Source: Cyanothece sp. UBA12306 (lineage in GTDB: Bacteria; Cyanobacteriota; Cyanobacteriia; Cyanobacteriales; Microcystaceae). From it: DNA of 6,842 bases. This document shows, piece after piece, positions 1 to 6,014 of this stretch. The notes under the pieces were generated by a model. The model was not told the DNA's origin. It made no database searches and saw nothing but the letters and a program-made list of their open reading frames with translations. The translations under genes were made by a program, and so were the position numbers. The stretch spans positions 31,151 to 37,992 of the forward strand of contig DLXW01000252.1 in the NCBI GenBank assembly GCA_003448685.1, in the 5' to 3' direction. How positions within the stretch are numbered: the first letter of the stretch is position 1; each line of letters begins with the position of its first letter.

Positions 1-245
1 AATCTGTAATGACCAGTTCACCCGCTGATTGCTTAGTCTCAAGTTATCGTCAATTATCTGAAGGTATCGTGTTAGAAACTGATCTCGAAAATATCATATT
101 TTCTTTTCGGGGACTTCCTGCGGAAACTGGAACTATTATCGTTTCTTTACCCAAAGGAACTAATGAAAAACGATGTGTTGAAATTGTCGATAATCTAGGA
201 CTTATTCAACAAGGAATTTATAAAAACTCTAACTGCCAATTCTAA
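1..245 (+). CDS. GspH/FimT-like pseudopilin, 3' part only (5' end outside window)
   Basis: The reading frame is open from base 3 to the TAA at 243-245, with no stop before the first ATG (base 9). That Met is therefore probably internal and the N-terminal prepilin signal and helix lie left of the window. The visible 80 or so residues fit the C-terminal beta domain of GspH/FimT-type minor pseudopilins: an FRGLP segment, then GTIIVSLP, then a Cys-containing strand (RCVEIVDNLGLIQQG) and a final Cys close to the end (NCQF). The two late cysteines could form the disulfide common in such pilins. Such proteins are processed by prepilin peptidase and join type IV pilus or type II secretion-like filaments in the inner membrane and periplasm. 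The next gene, another pseudopilin, starts 12 bases downstream in the same direction, suggesting an operon. The family call rests on pattern resemblance only, without the diagnostic N terminus. Confidence 0.62.
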   Translation, partial: SVMTSSPADCLVSSYRQLSEGIVLETDLENIIFSFRGLPAETGTIIVSLPKGTNEKRCVEIVDNLGLIQQGIYKNSNCQF

Positions 246-257
246 CTATCAATTATT

Positions 258-1499
258 ATGCTAAAAACCATGAAAAACTTTGAACAAATTCTTAAAACTT
301 TTTCAAGATCTTCTAATAAAGGTCATAGCTTAGTTGACTTATTAGCTGCTGGTACCTTAACAACCTTGATTATGGGAGTTGCTGGATTTGGATTACAAAT
401 GAGTTTACAAAATAATCAAAAAGCACAAGCAGATTCTACTGTATTTTCTCATGTCACCAAAAGCTTGGTATTTATATCTGATGAAATTCGTTCTGCTATC
501 AGAATAGAAAGCGATGCTGCTAATGCTGTGACCAATGACACTAGCTTATCACTTCCTTCAGGAGCTATACCTATTTTAGCCCTACAAGTGCCAGGAGTTA
601 CTGAAAGAGTTGTTTATTATGTTCATAAGCCTAATGAGTCTGAAAAAGCTTCGGAAATCTTGTATCGCTGGGGTCCATCCCATGATGCCAATGGAAATTA
701 TAAAACTAATGAAATGGAGGATTCAAATAGCTGGACAAGTGCTGCTTTAACTGATCTAGTTAGTTCAGATATTATTGCTAATCCACAATGCGAATCTGGA
801 GATTGGCAAGCTAACCCACCAGCTAATGCTAAAGGCTTTTATACTTGTGTTAATACCAAAACACAAAGATTAGTTGAACTTAATATTACTTCTAGCATTG
901 AACCTAATATTAGTAAAGAGATTAGTAAAAGTTACAGCACAAAAGTTTTTGCTATGGCTGCACTTAAGGAAGGAATACCTCCCAACACTCCCAATTATCA
1001 AATTGTGGGCAAAACTTTAACCCTTAATGAACCAGCGAAGATCACCTTTAAGGTATTAGGAGGAGCTATAACTTGTGGTCCAGGAGGTTCAACTATTCCT
1101 GTCACTACCAATCTTTATTTGGATAATAATAGCACTCCTGAATCTTGGGATAACAGTCAATCATTAACCATGAATAGTTTACCGTCAGGAACGACAGTAA
1201 CTATTGAATCTATTGCCGATGCGCCATTTTGTAGTAATCATTTGCAGACAGTTAGTAGTAACGACTCTAGCTCTCCTTTATTATCTGTACTACGAGATGG
1301 TGATCCTGTTCCTGATATTGATCCCTTTGATAATCAATCGACTATCGATCAGTTTCTCCAGAGTTATATTGAGAATGACAAAATTAAGTTAAAACCTAAC
1401 GAAGTTATTTATCTATATGAGTTAGGAACAACTAATACCAGTTCTCCAGCTTTTGATTTACAAGATAATGTGGTATTGGCAACTGTTGATAATCCTTAA
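258..1499 (+). CDS. Pseudopilin with class III signal and long C-terminal extension (PilW/PulJ- or HpsC-like)
   Basis: A 413-residue protein. Residues 1-22 form a basic leader ending KG. Cleavage would fall between G22 and H23, followed by SLVDLL and a hydrophobic helix to about residue 48, which is the layout of a type IV prepilin. The usual GFTLxE motif reads GHSLVD, so the +5 Glu is Asp. Residues 60-235 (SDEIRSAIR, PILALQVPG, VVYYV, LYRW) resemble PilW/PulJ-like minor pseudopilins, including the cyanobacterial HpsC group as I remember it. Residues about 245-413 are an extra, probably beta-rich domain ending in an ELGTTNTSS...FDLQDNVVLATV segment. C178/C197 and C273/C325 are possible disulfide pairs. 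The protein likely sits in the inner membrane and periplasm as a minor subunit of a pilus or polysaccharide-secretion machine, together with the upstream pseudopilin. M5 at 270 is an alternative start; neither start has a clear ribosome site. The pseudopilin call is firm; the subfamily is not. Confidence 0.75.
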   Translation: MLKTMKNFEQILKTFSRSSNKGHSLVDLLAAGTLTTLIMGVAGFGLQMSLQNNQKAQADSTVFSHVTKSLVFISDEIRSAIRIESDAANAVTNDTSLSLPSGAIPILALQVPGVTERVVYYVHKPNESEKASEILYRWGPSHDANGNYKTNEMEDSNSWTSAALTDLVSSDIIANPQCESGDWQANPPANAKGFYTCVNTKTQRLVELNITSSIEPNISKEISKSYSTKVFAMAALKEGIPPNTPNYQIVGKTLTLNEPAKITFKVLGGAITCGPGGSTIPVTTNLYLDNNSTPESWDNSQSLTMNSLPSGTTVTIESIADAPFCSNHLQTVSSNDSSSPLLSVLRDGDPVPDIDPFDNQSTIDQFLQSYIENDKIKLKPNEVIYLYELGTTNTSSPAFDLQDNVVLATVDNP

Positions 1500-1533
1500 T
1501 AAACCTAGTCCATCTTGAAACCTGGAGTTTTGA

Positions 1534-1899
1534 AGTTCTAGTTTTCCTGGCCGCCAAAAAGTTTCGTTTTATAGAGCTTATCTTTATAACTATGGACAAG
1601 TCCGCATCTTCCCTTATGATACAGCCAATCAGTTCAACACGATCGCCGTTCTCAAACAACTTCGTATTGAATTTCCTGACATTCCTATAACTGTTATCTG
1701 GAATCAGTGTCCTTATCATCGGGCATCTGCTGTCAAACTTGCTGCTAATGCCCTTCAACATTAAGCTTCAACCCTTACCTAGTTATAGTCCTGATTTTAT
1801 GCCTGTGGAGCATTTATGGAAATGGTTAAGAGAAGATGTAACATATCACACTATGTATGGTAGAACACAGTAGAAAATATCGATAATTTAGTAGATTAA
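1534..1899 (+). pseudogene. IS630-family transposase remnant, frameshifted and truncated
   Basis: Frame 1 read from 1552 to the TAA at 1762 gives RQKVSFYRAYLYNYGQV, then YDTANQFNTIAVLKQLR, then PITVIWNQCPYHRASAV. After a one-base slip near 1756, frame 2 (1757-1873) continues NIKLQPLPSYSPDFMPVEHL and WKWLREDVTYHTMYGRTQ before TAG. This is the C-terminal half of an IS630-type DDE transposase. Frame 1 at 1864-1899 (NTVENIDNLVD) may be a further shifted piece. Family members have Asp in the VIWDGAPYH-like motif; here codon 1702-1704 is Asn. The final catalytic Glu (VEHLW, 1808-1810) remains. The N-terminal DNA-binding part and first Asp are missing, the C-terminal tail is absent or scrambled, and I see no terminal inverted repeats. 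The left limit is uncertain: coding resemblance fades before about 1546. It is a dead element lying between two convergent genes. Confidence 0.82.
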
Positions 1900-1968
1900 A
1901 CTACTGCTTTAGTGAAACTTTGAAGATGATGAGTTCAAGAATTAATCATTTTACTCAGTTTCAATTTA

Positions 1969-2934
1969 TTAATTATTAACCATCACAATCCAATCTCCTT
2001 GAACTTCTGCACTTAAATTACCAGGAAGAGATGAAGTTCTTGATTTTTGAGGAGCATCTATTAACTGAATTAAGGCTTCTATTTGTTCAAAGTTAGGATT
2101 TTTCTTGATTATTATTTGAAGAAATTGACGTATAACTCGCCGTTGTAAAGCGAGGTGGAATGAACTTAAAACCAGACTATTTAATTTAGTTTTATCCTCG
2201 TTTATTGCCTGTTCTAAAATGTCTTTAGCTACCATTTTTAAACAATCAACTTCTGCTCTTATTACTTCAGCAGTTTGGGCTAAATGATTTTCAACTTTAG
2301 GGTTGAATTCACTTGCTAAATAGGGAATTAATTGCTGACGAATACGGTTACGAGAATACTTAAGATTGTCGTTAGCTGCATCTTCCCAAATTGGTAGGTT
2401 AAACTGTTGACAAAAAGCTAAAGTTTGGGGACGAGAAATATTAAGTAAGGGACGAACTAAATTTATTTTAGAAGTTAGCTTTCTTTGCCAAGTTAGAGAA
2501 CTTAATCCATCGGTTCCTGAACCGCGAATTAGATTATAAAGAAAAGTTTCAGTGCGATCGCTTTGAGTATGTCCGGTCACAATTTCTGTGAAGTCATTTT
2601 CCTGGGCAATTTCTATTAATGATTGATATCGCCAATGTCTTGCTGCTGCTTCAGTTTCTTTGAGTTGGTTAGCAACTTTTAAATAAAAAGAAACAGCAAA
2701 TTTTTTGGCTAAACTTTCGACATGATCAGCTATTCCTCCATCATATTTCCAGCCATGATCACAATGTCCAATTCCTATTTTCCAATGCCATTTTTCTTGT
2801 AAATCAAGCAATAATTTTAGTAAACAAAGAGAATCTTGTCCCCCTGAAACTGCAATTAATATTGAATATCCTTGGGGTAATAAATTTCGCTGTTTTAGAG
2901 TTATTTGTAACTTAGTATGAAGAGGTGTCCACAT
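1969..2934 (-). CDS. tilS: tRNA(Ile)-lysidine synthetase TilS
   Basis: TilS uses ATP and lysine to convert C34 of the CAU-anticodon tRNA-Ile to lysidine, making it read AUA and be charged with isoleucine; it is a cytoplasmic and normally essential enzyme. The 321-residue product has the N-type PP-loop SGGQDS at residues 30-35, HCDHGW at 57-62, ETEAAARHWRY at 93-103, TGHTQSDRTET at 120-130 and LIRGSGTDGL just after, all TilS hallmarks. RPLL and SRNRIRQQLIPYL follow. It is shorter than the E. coli enzyme, with only a reduced C-terminal region, as is usual for cyanobacterial forms. The ATG at 2934 leaves a normal N-terminal lead into the PP-loop. No Shine-Dalgarno precedes it; instead a heptamer array ends one base upstream. 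The ABC exporter gene lies 71 bases upstream in the same direction, so co-transcription is possible. No strong terminator is visible downstream. Confidence 0.95.
   Translation of the reverse strand: MWTPLHTKLQITLKQRNLLPQGYSILIAVSGGQDSLCLLKLLLDLQEKWHWKIGIGHCDHGWKYDGGIADHVESLAKKFAVSFYLKVANQLKETEAAARHWRYQSLIEIAQENDFTEIVTGHTQSDRTETFLYNLIRGSGTDGLSSLTWQRKLTSKINLVRPLLNISRPQTLAFCQQFNLPIWEDAANDNLKYSRNRIRQQLIPYLASEFNPKVENHLAQTAEVIRAEVDCLKMVAKDILEQAINEDKTKLNSLVLSSFHLALQRRVIRQFLQIIIKKNPNFEQIEALIQLIDAPQKSRTSSLPGNLSAEVQGDWIVMVNN
2554..2561. repeat. HIP1 octamer GCGATCGC within tilS
   Basis: Exact HIP1 palindrome, the highly iterated octamer of many cyanobacterial genomes. It lies inside the coding sequence and supports the host assignment. 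Confidence 0.9.
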
Positions 2935-2935
2935 T

Positions 2936-2970
2936 TTTAGAATTTAGAATTTAGAATTTAGAATTTAGAA
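2936..2970. repeat. Five perfect tandem copies of heptamer TTTAGAA
   Basis: Copies lie at 2936-2942, 2943-2949, 2950-2956, 2957-2963 and 2964-2970 without a mismatch. On the tilS strand the unit reads TTCTAAA and the array ends one base before the ATG at 2934, so it occupies the tilS leader. Cyanobacterial genomes are known to carry short tandemly repeated heptamers (STRR-type repeats); whether this unit belongs to a named class I cannot say. Arrays of this kind can change copy number by slippage. Confidence 0.93.
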
Positions 2971-3005
2971 GTAATCAATTAAAATTTATAGCTATAGATA
3001 ATTTT

Positions 3006-4820
3006 TTAATATATTTCACCTGTTTCTTGTAAAGAATGTAAACGAGAATAAATACCTTCATGATCTAATAATTGTTGATGATTTCCTATTTCAACAATTT
3101 TTCCTTGATCTAAAACAACAATAGTATCTGCTTCCCGAATTGTGCTTAAACGGTGAGCAATAATAATAGTAGTTCTAGTACCTAAAATCTCTTTCATTGC
3201 TAATTGAATACTCCTTTCTGATTCATAATCTAAACTTGATGTTGCTTCATCAAAAATTAAAATGTCAGGATTAACAATTAATGCTCTAGCAATACCTAAT
3301 CTTTGCCTTTGTCCCCCAGATAAACGAACACCTCTTTCCCCAACAGTTGTATAATAACCATGAGGTAACTGATTAATAAATTCATCAACCTTGGCAATAG
3401 AACAAGCTTCTTCTACTTGATTAAAGCTAACTTTGGGATTACCATAAGTCAAATTATCTAAAATAGTACCATTAAAAATGTCTACTTCTTGATGAACAAT
3501 AGCTAAGCGTCTACGATAATGGGAAATATCTAAATTATTAATATTTTTTCCATCAATAAGAATACTTCCTTGTGTAGGTTCAAAATAGCGGAATAATAAC
3601 TTAATTAAGGTTGATTTACCAGAACCAGAACGACCAACTAATGCTAATGTTTCATAAGGTTTGATTAATAGATTGATATCTTGTAAAACCAAAGTATCCT
3701 TATAATAGGCAAAACTTAGATCAGAAAATTCAAGTTTCCCAGTAAATTGATAGGGATTATTTTCTAAAGATTCAGGAATTAAACTAGGTGCATCTATCCC
3801 TTGTGGGAGTTGAAGAAATTCATGGAGACGAATCACACTAGGATAACGACGGATCATGAATTCTATTAGTTGATTAATTGGGATTAATTCAGCATAAGCC
3901 ATACTGGAAACAGTCAAAATTGTCAGGAAATGACCTAAAGAAATTTGTCCATTAACCGTTGCTACAAGTGTCCATAATAAAATTAAAAATTCTGAGGTTT
4001 TAATTAGAGTTTGCTGTGAAATTTCCAATTTAACATATCCTTGATGAATACGATAAAAAAGATATTTAAACTCTCTTGTTAAGCGTTGAGTTTGGCGAGT
4101 AAATTCTGAAGCTTCGGTGGCAAAAGCTTTAACTGTTTTAATATTGGTAACTATCTCAGAATTACGACTTTGGGTATTTTCCATATATCTGTCTAAAATT
4201 TCTTCCCGTTGCATCAAAACTTTTAGCTGGGTTAATCCCAAAGAAAAGATGATAATAAAAGAGACAAAAAAGGCAACAGCAATAGGCCATTCAATAATCA
4301 AAATAATGATAAAAATTCCAATGATACGCATCAATTTGGGAAGTAGTCTTCCTGCTATTTCAGGATATATCCATAAATAATTTTCTATTCCTTTAGCAAT
4401 CCGATTAGCAATACGCCCTGGATTATGTTGATCATAAAATGATAAAGGCAAAGTTAATATTTTAGCTATACTTTGGTGTAGCAAATCTCGACGAGCCTTA
4501 ATAGAAATTCCCCAATGAAATGAGGCTGATACCCAAGCCTGAATGGGCGATTGCACTACAGTGACTAAACAAATAATTGTTACTAATACACCCAAAGAAA
4601 GCATTTTTTCTGGTGGTAAATTGGTAATATTAGCAACCTGATTAACTAAAACTTGTAAAGGTTGATCTAACTGCTGATTAGAGAGGACATTAATGATTTG
4701 TCCAACGGCATAAGGAACCAATAAATCAATAATTTCAAATAATCCAGAAAGGATAATACTAAAAAAGGCGATCGCTTTGTAATTACTGTAGTATCCCAGT
4801 AAATCTCGAAACTTAGACAT
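3006..4820 (-). CDS. ABC exporter half-transporter (fused membrane and ATPase domains, MsbA/ABCB-like)
   Basis: A 604-residue protein with an N-terminal six-helix exporter domain and a C-terminal ATPase domain. Hydrophobic segments are near residues 17-45, 75-95, 163-198 (two helices) and 275-315 (two helices). The ATPase has Walker A GRSGSGKST at 396-404, a Q-loop Gln at 444, signature LSGGQ at 500-504, Walker B ILIFDE at 520-525 with catalytic Glu525, D-loop SSLD at 528-531 and switch His556; all active residues are intact. FAYYKDT at 370-376 supplies an aromatic A-loop. Such proteins act as homo- or heterodimers in the cytoplasmic membrane and export lipids, peptides or drugs; the substrate cannot be read from the sequence. 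No peptidase C39 domain is present, which argues against a bacteriocin exporter. With no partner half-transporter in the window, a homodimer is the simplest assumption. The ATG at 4820 has a weak AGG about 9 bases upstream. tilS follows after 71 bases. Confidence 0.93.
   Translation of the reverse strand: MSKFRDLLGYYSNYKAIAFFSIILSGLFEIIDLLVPYAVGQIINVLSNQQLDQPLQVLVNQVANITNLPPEKMLSLGVLVTIICLVTVVQSPIQAWVSASFHWGISIKARRDLLHQSIAKILTLPLSFYDQHNPGRIANRIAKGIENYLWIYPEIAGRLLPKLMRIIGIFIIILIIEWPIAVAFFVSFIIIFSLGLTQLKVLMQREEILDRYMENTQSRNSEIVTNIKTVKAFATEASEFTRQTQRLTREFKYLFYRIHQGYVKLEISQQTLIKTSEFLILLWTLVATVNGQISLGHFLTILTVSSMAYAELIPINQLIEFMIRRYPSVIRLHEFLQLPQGIDAPSLIPESLENNPYQFTGKLEFSDLSFAYYKDTLVLQDINLLIKPYETLALVGRSGSGKSTLIKLLFRYFEPTQGSILIDGKNINNLDISHYRRRLAIVHQEVDIFNGTILDNLTYGNPKVSFNQVEEACSIAKVDEFINQLPHGYYTTVGERGVRLSGGQRQRLGIARALIVNPDILIFDEATSSLDYESERSIQLAMKEILGTRTTIIIAHRLSTIREADTIVVLDQGKIVEIGNHQQLLDHEGIYSRLHSLQETGEIY
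4768..4775. repeat. HIP1 octamer GCGATCGC near the 5' end of the ABC exporter gene
   Basis: Exact HIP1 palindrome inside the coding sequence, about 45 bases after the start codon. Confidence 0.9.
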
Positions 4821-4981
4821 GGTTACAAACCTACCCAGGACAGCACTACCTTTAATATATAGTGTTTCTCATTTTGGTGAGGTACACTTTGATTTTTCTC
4901 CTACTGCCGACTCCTGAAGTCCCAACTCCCTAAAATTACCAACTTCTGGACCTAAAGATTATGGGAACTTCTATAATGCCC
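4821..4981. other. Spacer between the FHA gene and the ABC exporter gene, with a low-complexity patch
   Basis: This 161-base spacer carries the leader of the exporter gene on the minus strand. On that strand ACTATATATTAAAGG (about 4863-4849) could supply an extended AT-rich -10 region, but no good -35 is seen. At 4898-4930 a C/T-rich patch repeats imperfect ACTCC and CTACTGCC-like units (CTCCTACTGCCGACTCC, then further on AACTCCC), resembling decayed short repeats seen between cyanobacterial genes. No hairpin with a T-run is visible. Confidence 0.35.
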
Positions 4982-5383
4982 TTAAACTCTTGTTTCTTGA
5001 GCAGTAATTTTAGACGAATCAACTTCTTGGTTAGAGACTGATACAGAATCTTGAGATAATTCTGATTCATCTGAAGATTTTTCTTCAGAAATATGGATTT
5101 GGATTTTGGGGCCTGTAGCTGCTAGGTGGATAATCATACCATCAATCACTGGTTTTCTCTTAATCAACTTACCTTCAACATAAGTTCCATTAGTCCCTAG
5201 ACTAATAACTTCCCAGTATGTACCATCCCATCGAATTTCAAGATGGTGACGGGATACAACAGCACTGAATAAGACTACCTCATTTTCATCTGATCGACCA
5301 ATCCGAATAGTTGATTTCTGGTCAAAAGTCCAGTTTTGGACGGGTTCAGGTTTGTTGGGATGCAGTAAAGTCAGATGAATCAC
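4982..5383 (-). CDS. FHA-domain protein with acidic serine-rich tail
   Basis: FHA domains bind phosphothreonine peptides and usually serve Ser/Thr kinase signalling or complex assembly in the cytoplasm. The 133-residue product is almost entirely one FHA domain, residues about 1-98, with the conserved core: IGRS at 28-31, SRHH at 44-47 and the NGTY loop at 65-68. R30, S44, R45, H47 and N65 are all present, so phosphopeptide binding should be intact. Residues 99-133 form an acidic, serine-rich, likely disordered tail (EEKSSDESELSQDS and on), a possible phosphorylation segment. The start is GTG at 5383; an in-frame TGA sits only two codons further upstream (5390-5392), so no longer version is possible. 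No kinase or phosphatase gene is nearby, so its partner is unknown. The ABC exporter gene starts 161 bases downstream in the same direction, and a functional link is possible but unproven. Confidence 0.88.
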   Translation of the reverse strand: MIHLTLLHPNKPEPVQNWTFDQKSTIRIGRSDENEVVLFSAVVSRHHLEIRWDGTYWEVISLGTNGTYVEGKLIKRKPVIDGMIIHLAATGPKIQIHISEEKSSDESELSQDSVSVSNQEVDSSKITAQETRV

Positions 5384-5434
5384 TAAATTTCAAGCTAATT
5401 TAACGAGGATGTTTCCTTGATTGAAGTTGATTTC

Positions 5435-5449
5435 ACCCAAAAATTGGGT
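5435..5449. other. Small perfect hairpin upstream of the FHA gene
   Basis: ACCCAA (5435-5440) and TTGGGT (5444-5449) are perfect inverted arms around AAA. The hairpin lies about 52 bases before the FHA start, in its probable leader on the minus strand. It has no following T-run in either direction, so a terminator is unlikely; it may be an operator or simply chance. An AT-only dyad, ATTAAT-GTTG-ATTAAT at 5514-5529, lies further upstream. Confidence 0.3.
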
Positions 5450-5565
5450 TAGATATTTACCTCTCTTCAAATCTACACTAATTGTTGATGATACTCAATG
5501 TAGACTATAGCCAATTAATGTTGATTAATATAACTCATGATCGATATATTTACTTAAAATTGATG

Positions 5566-5623
5566 ACCAGATTAAGGGAAGGGAAAATTAGCTTAATTCT
5601 TCAACCGTTTCCCTTAATCTGGT
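5566..5623 (-). terminator. 15-bp hairpin downstream of psaK, likely terminator or 3'-end stabiliser
   Basis: ACCAGATTAAGGGAA (5566-5580) pairs perfectly with TTCCCTTAATCTGGT (5609-5623). The 28-base loop contains a second small stem, AATTA (5586-5590) with TAATT (5594-5598). The structure starts 11 bases after the psaK stop on the minus strand. There is no clear U-run after it, so it is not a textbook intrinsic terminator; it could equally protect the 3' end of an abundant psaK mRNA. Confidence 0.6.
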
Positions 5624-5633
5624 GGTGGTTCAA

Positions 5634-5909
5634 TTAGAGAATACCCGCATTAGATAATCCTAAAATAAATCCTGCTCCTAAAATATGACCAAAACTCATG
5701 GTGGCCAAAAGTTCAGGAAGCCCAAATTGCTTCTTAGAGGCTAGTTGAGGAAAAGGTAAAGAAGGACCGAAGCCAGTGTTTTGAATGGCAAAATAACCCA
5801 CAAAAAAGGCAAATACGTTGGCTGCAATCATAATAATACAAACAGAAGTATTCCAACCAACCGTCACAGGGGAACTAGTTTGAGTAAGCAAGATCAAATT
5901 TGATAACAT
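5634..5909 (-). CDS. psaK: Photosystem I reaction centre subunit PsaK (PsaK2-type)
   Basis: PsaK is a small two-helix thylakoid protein at the edge of photosystem I, where it helps attach antenna proteins. The C-terminal half is unmistakable: GYFAIQNTG, PQLASKKQFGLPELLATMSF, then GHILGAGFILGL. The first helix is about TSVCIIMIAANVFAFFVGYF, the second runs through the GHILGAG segment. As I remember the Synechocystis paralogues, it is closer to PsaK2, the high-light-linked form, than to PsaK1. The frame is open to an ATG at 5939 (101 residues), but I prefer the ATG at 5909 (91 residues). PsaK proteins are usually about 85-90 residues, an AGGAG lies 11 bases before this ATG, and a TATAAT box at 5960-5955 would start the RNA only some 9 bases before the upstream ATG. 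trpF is divergent; a strong hairpin follows the stop. Confidence 0.93.
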   Translation of the reverse strand: MLSNLILLTQTSSPVTVGWNTSVCIIMIAANVFAFFVGYFAIQNTGFGPSLPFPQLASKKQFGLPELLATMSFGHILGAGFILGLSNAGIL

Positions 5910-5917
5910 AGGGTTAT

Positions 5918-5925
5918 GAACTCCT
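5918..5925 (-). promoter_or_regulatory. Ribosome binding site deciding the psaK start
   Basis: On the minus strand CCAGGAGT holds AGGAG, 11 bases before the ATG at 5909. Nothing similar precedes the other in-frame ATG at 5939. This is the clearest Shine-Dalgarno sequence noticed in the window and favours the shorter PsaK. Confidence 0.6.
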
Positions 5926-5954
5926 GGTTTGATAAACATTGATCAATTAAGGGA

Positions 5955-5960
5955 ATTATA
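5955..5960 (-). promoter_or_regulatory. Candidate psaK -10 box TATAAT
   Basis: The plus strand reads ATTATA, giving an exact TATAAT on the psaK strand (GCCTATAATTCCC). Transcription would begin near 5948, giving a leader of about 40 bases to the ATG at 5909. No good -35 is found 16-19 bases upstream (ACAATT at best), so an activator may be needed. Confidence 0.5.
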
Positions 5961-6014
5961 GGCAGATTTTAGGTAAAAATTGTTAGTTTAGTTGAAATAC
6001 TTAACAGTTGCTTG

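Noticed and set aside
1204..1392. Plus-strand open frame inside the pseudopilin gene
   Set aside because: It is an alternative frame of a well-supported gene, without a ribosome site or domain.
1432..1761. Minus-strand open frame of 109 codons
   Set aside because: It lies opposite the decayed IS630 transposase, whose plus-strand translation is clearly homologous to a known family; the minus-strand product shows no recognisable motif.
1889..1906. AGTAG-ATTAAA-CTACT as a terminator between tilS and the transposase remnant
   Set aside because: The stem is only five pairs with no T-run in either direction; too weak to call.
2936..2970. Possible CRISPR array
   Set aside because: The units are 7 bases and directly adjoining, with no spacers, so this is a simple tandem repeat.
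4117..4380. Plus-strand open frame opposite the ABC exporter
   Set aside because: It is antisense to the membrane domain of a clear exporter; no motif or start signal.
3006..4820. Bacteriocin or peptide-maturation exporter
   Set aside because: There is no C39 peptidase domain at the N terminus and no small precursor gene or modification enzyme nearby.
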